Assembly (NCBI GenBank): GCA_964576765.1 | Contig: CAZNWH010000122.1 | Span: 1-5,861 of the forward strand | DNA length: 5,861 bases | Direction: 5' to 3' | Source of the DNA: Hellea sp964576765 | GTDB taxonomy: Bacteria; Pseudomonadota; Alphaproteobacteria; Caulobacterales; Maricaulaceae | Program-made: the position numbers and the translations under genes | Notes under the pieces: generated by a model | What the model was told of the DNA's origin: nothing | Seen by the model: only the letters and a program-made list of their open reading frames with translations | Databases searched by the model: none | Shown: piece after piece, positions 5,715-5,861 of the stretch | How positions within the stretch are numbered: the stretch's first letter is position 1 | How the letters are laid out: each line of letters starts with the position of its first letter

Positions 5715-5719
5715 TCCTT
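5715..5719 (-). promoter_or_regulatory. Shine-Dalgarno for the xylanase
   Basis: AAGGA on the minus strand lies 8 bases before the ATG at 5706. It supports that start codon, which is also the one giving a complete lipoprotein signal. Confidence 0.65.
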
Positions 5720-5779
5720 AATTTAGACCGTACAACGAATAACCTAATTTTATATTACGGGCATGGAATTTTTGCAGTC

Positions 5780-5813
5780 ATGTTTGAGTAAGCAAAGGCT
5801 TAGTTTTAAACAT
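5780..5813. repeat. 34-base interrupted inverted repeat upstream of the xylanase
   Basis: Reading the plus strand: ATGTTT (5780-5785), GAG, TAAGC (5789-5793), loop AAAG, GCTTA (5798-5802), GTTTT, AAACAT (5808-5813). Outer and inner arms both pair perfectly around a 4-base loop, separated by an asymmetric internal loop of 3 and 5 bases. There is no T-run on either side, so it does not look like a rho-independent terminator. It may be an operator for a dimeric regulator or a leader-RNA hairpin. Confidence 0.6.
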
Positions 5814-5861
5814 AGGGCAATGCCGGACGGTGATAAATTCTAGACATCCCCAGCATAAGGC

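Larger units (their letters stand above)
5707..5861 (-). other. Upstream region of the xylanase gene
   Basis: These 155 bases hold no convincing gene. The minus strand has an AT-rich TATAAAAT (5754-5747) that could be a -10 element, but the hexamer 17 bases upstream (CTGCAA, 5777-5772) is a poor -35, so a promoter here would need an activator or another sigma factor. The inverted repeat at 5780-5813 would lie just upstream of that -35 position, a usual place for an activator site. A short frame on the plus strand (5763-5843, 26 codons) has no support. Confidence 0.4.

Noticed and set aside
5763..5843. 26-codon plus-strand frame at the right end (MEFLQSCLSK...)
   Set aside because: No ribosome binding site, no recognisable product, and the inverted repeat lies inside it.

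Overview
The window reads as a stretch of a Gram-negative, probably alphaproteobacterial, chromosome of moderate GC content (mid-40s percent by eye). Two predicted outer-membrane lipoproteins (a GH10 xylanase and a YceI protein) indicate a Gram-negative cell. The SelO variant and the style of the xylanase signal peptide, ending in Cys-Gly-Gly-Gly-Gly, are what I would expect from marine stalked or budding Alphaproteobacteria of the Hyphomonadaceae/Maricaulales kind. That placement is from memory of the families and is an inference. No mobile element, tRNA, rRNA or CRISPR array was seen.

All six genes lie on the minus strand, so transcription runs from high to low coordinates. Right end (5861 to 5707): a 155-base leader with a striking interrupted inverted repeat and a good Shine-Dalgarno. 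Then come: a GH10 endo-xylanase lipoprotein (5706-4468); a 107-base gap with a promoter-like pair of hexamers and a direct repeat; an alpha/beta hydrolase of the hormone-sensitive-lipase type with an extra methionine-rich heptad N-terminus (4360-3332); 10 bases later a glutathione S-transferase (3321-2686); a SelO protein AMPylase overlapping the GST end (reading frame open from 2713, first usual start codon only at 2494, stop at 1310); a 66-base gap with a weak promoter; a YceI-domain lipoprotein (1243-488); and, translationally coupled to it, a cytochrome b561 (from 485) that runs off the left edge.

The hydrolase, GST and selO genes look like one operon, and yceI plus cytochrome b561 like a second. 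Their common theme, by inference, is redox or electrophile stress: GST conjugates electrophiles, SelO AMPylates redox proteins in other bacteria, and YceI plus b561 handle isoprenoids or quinone-linked electrons in the envelope. The xylanase is a separate carbohydrate-degradation gene.

I see no clear new multi-gene system. The points most worth a second look are the start-less N-terminus of selO next to a 15-base tandem duplication and a possible -1 slip site, the xylanase with several usually conserved sugar-binding residues replaced, and the inverted repeat upstream of the xylanase.
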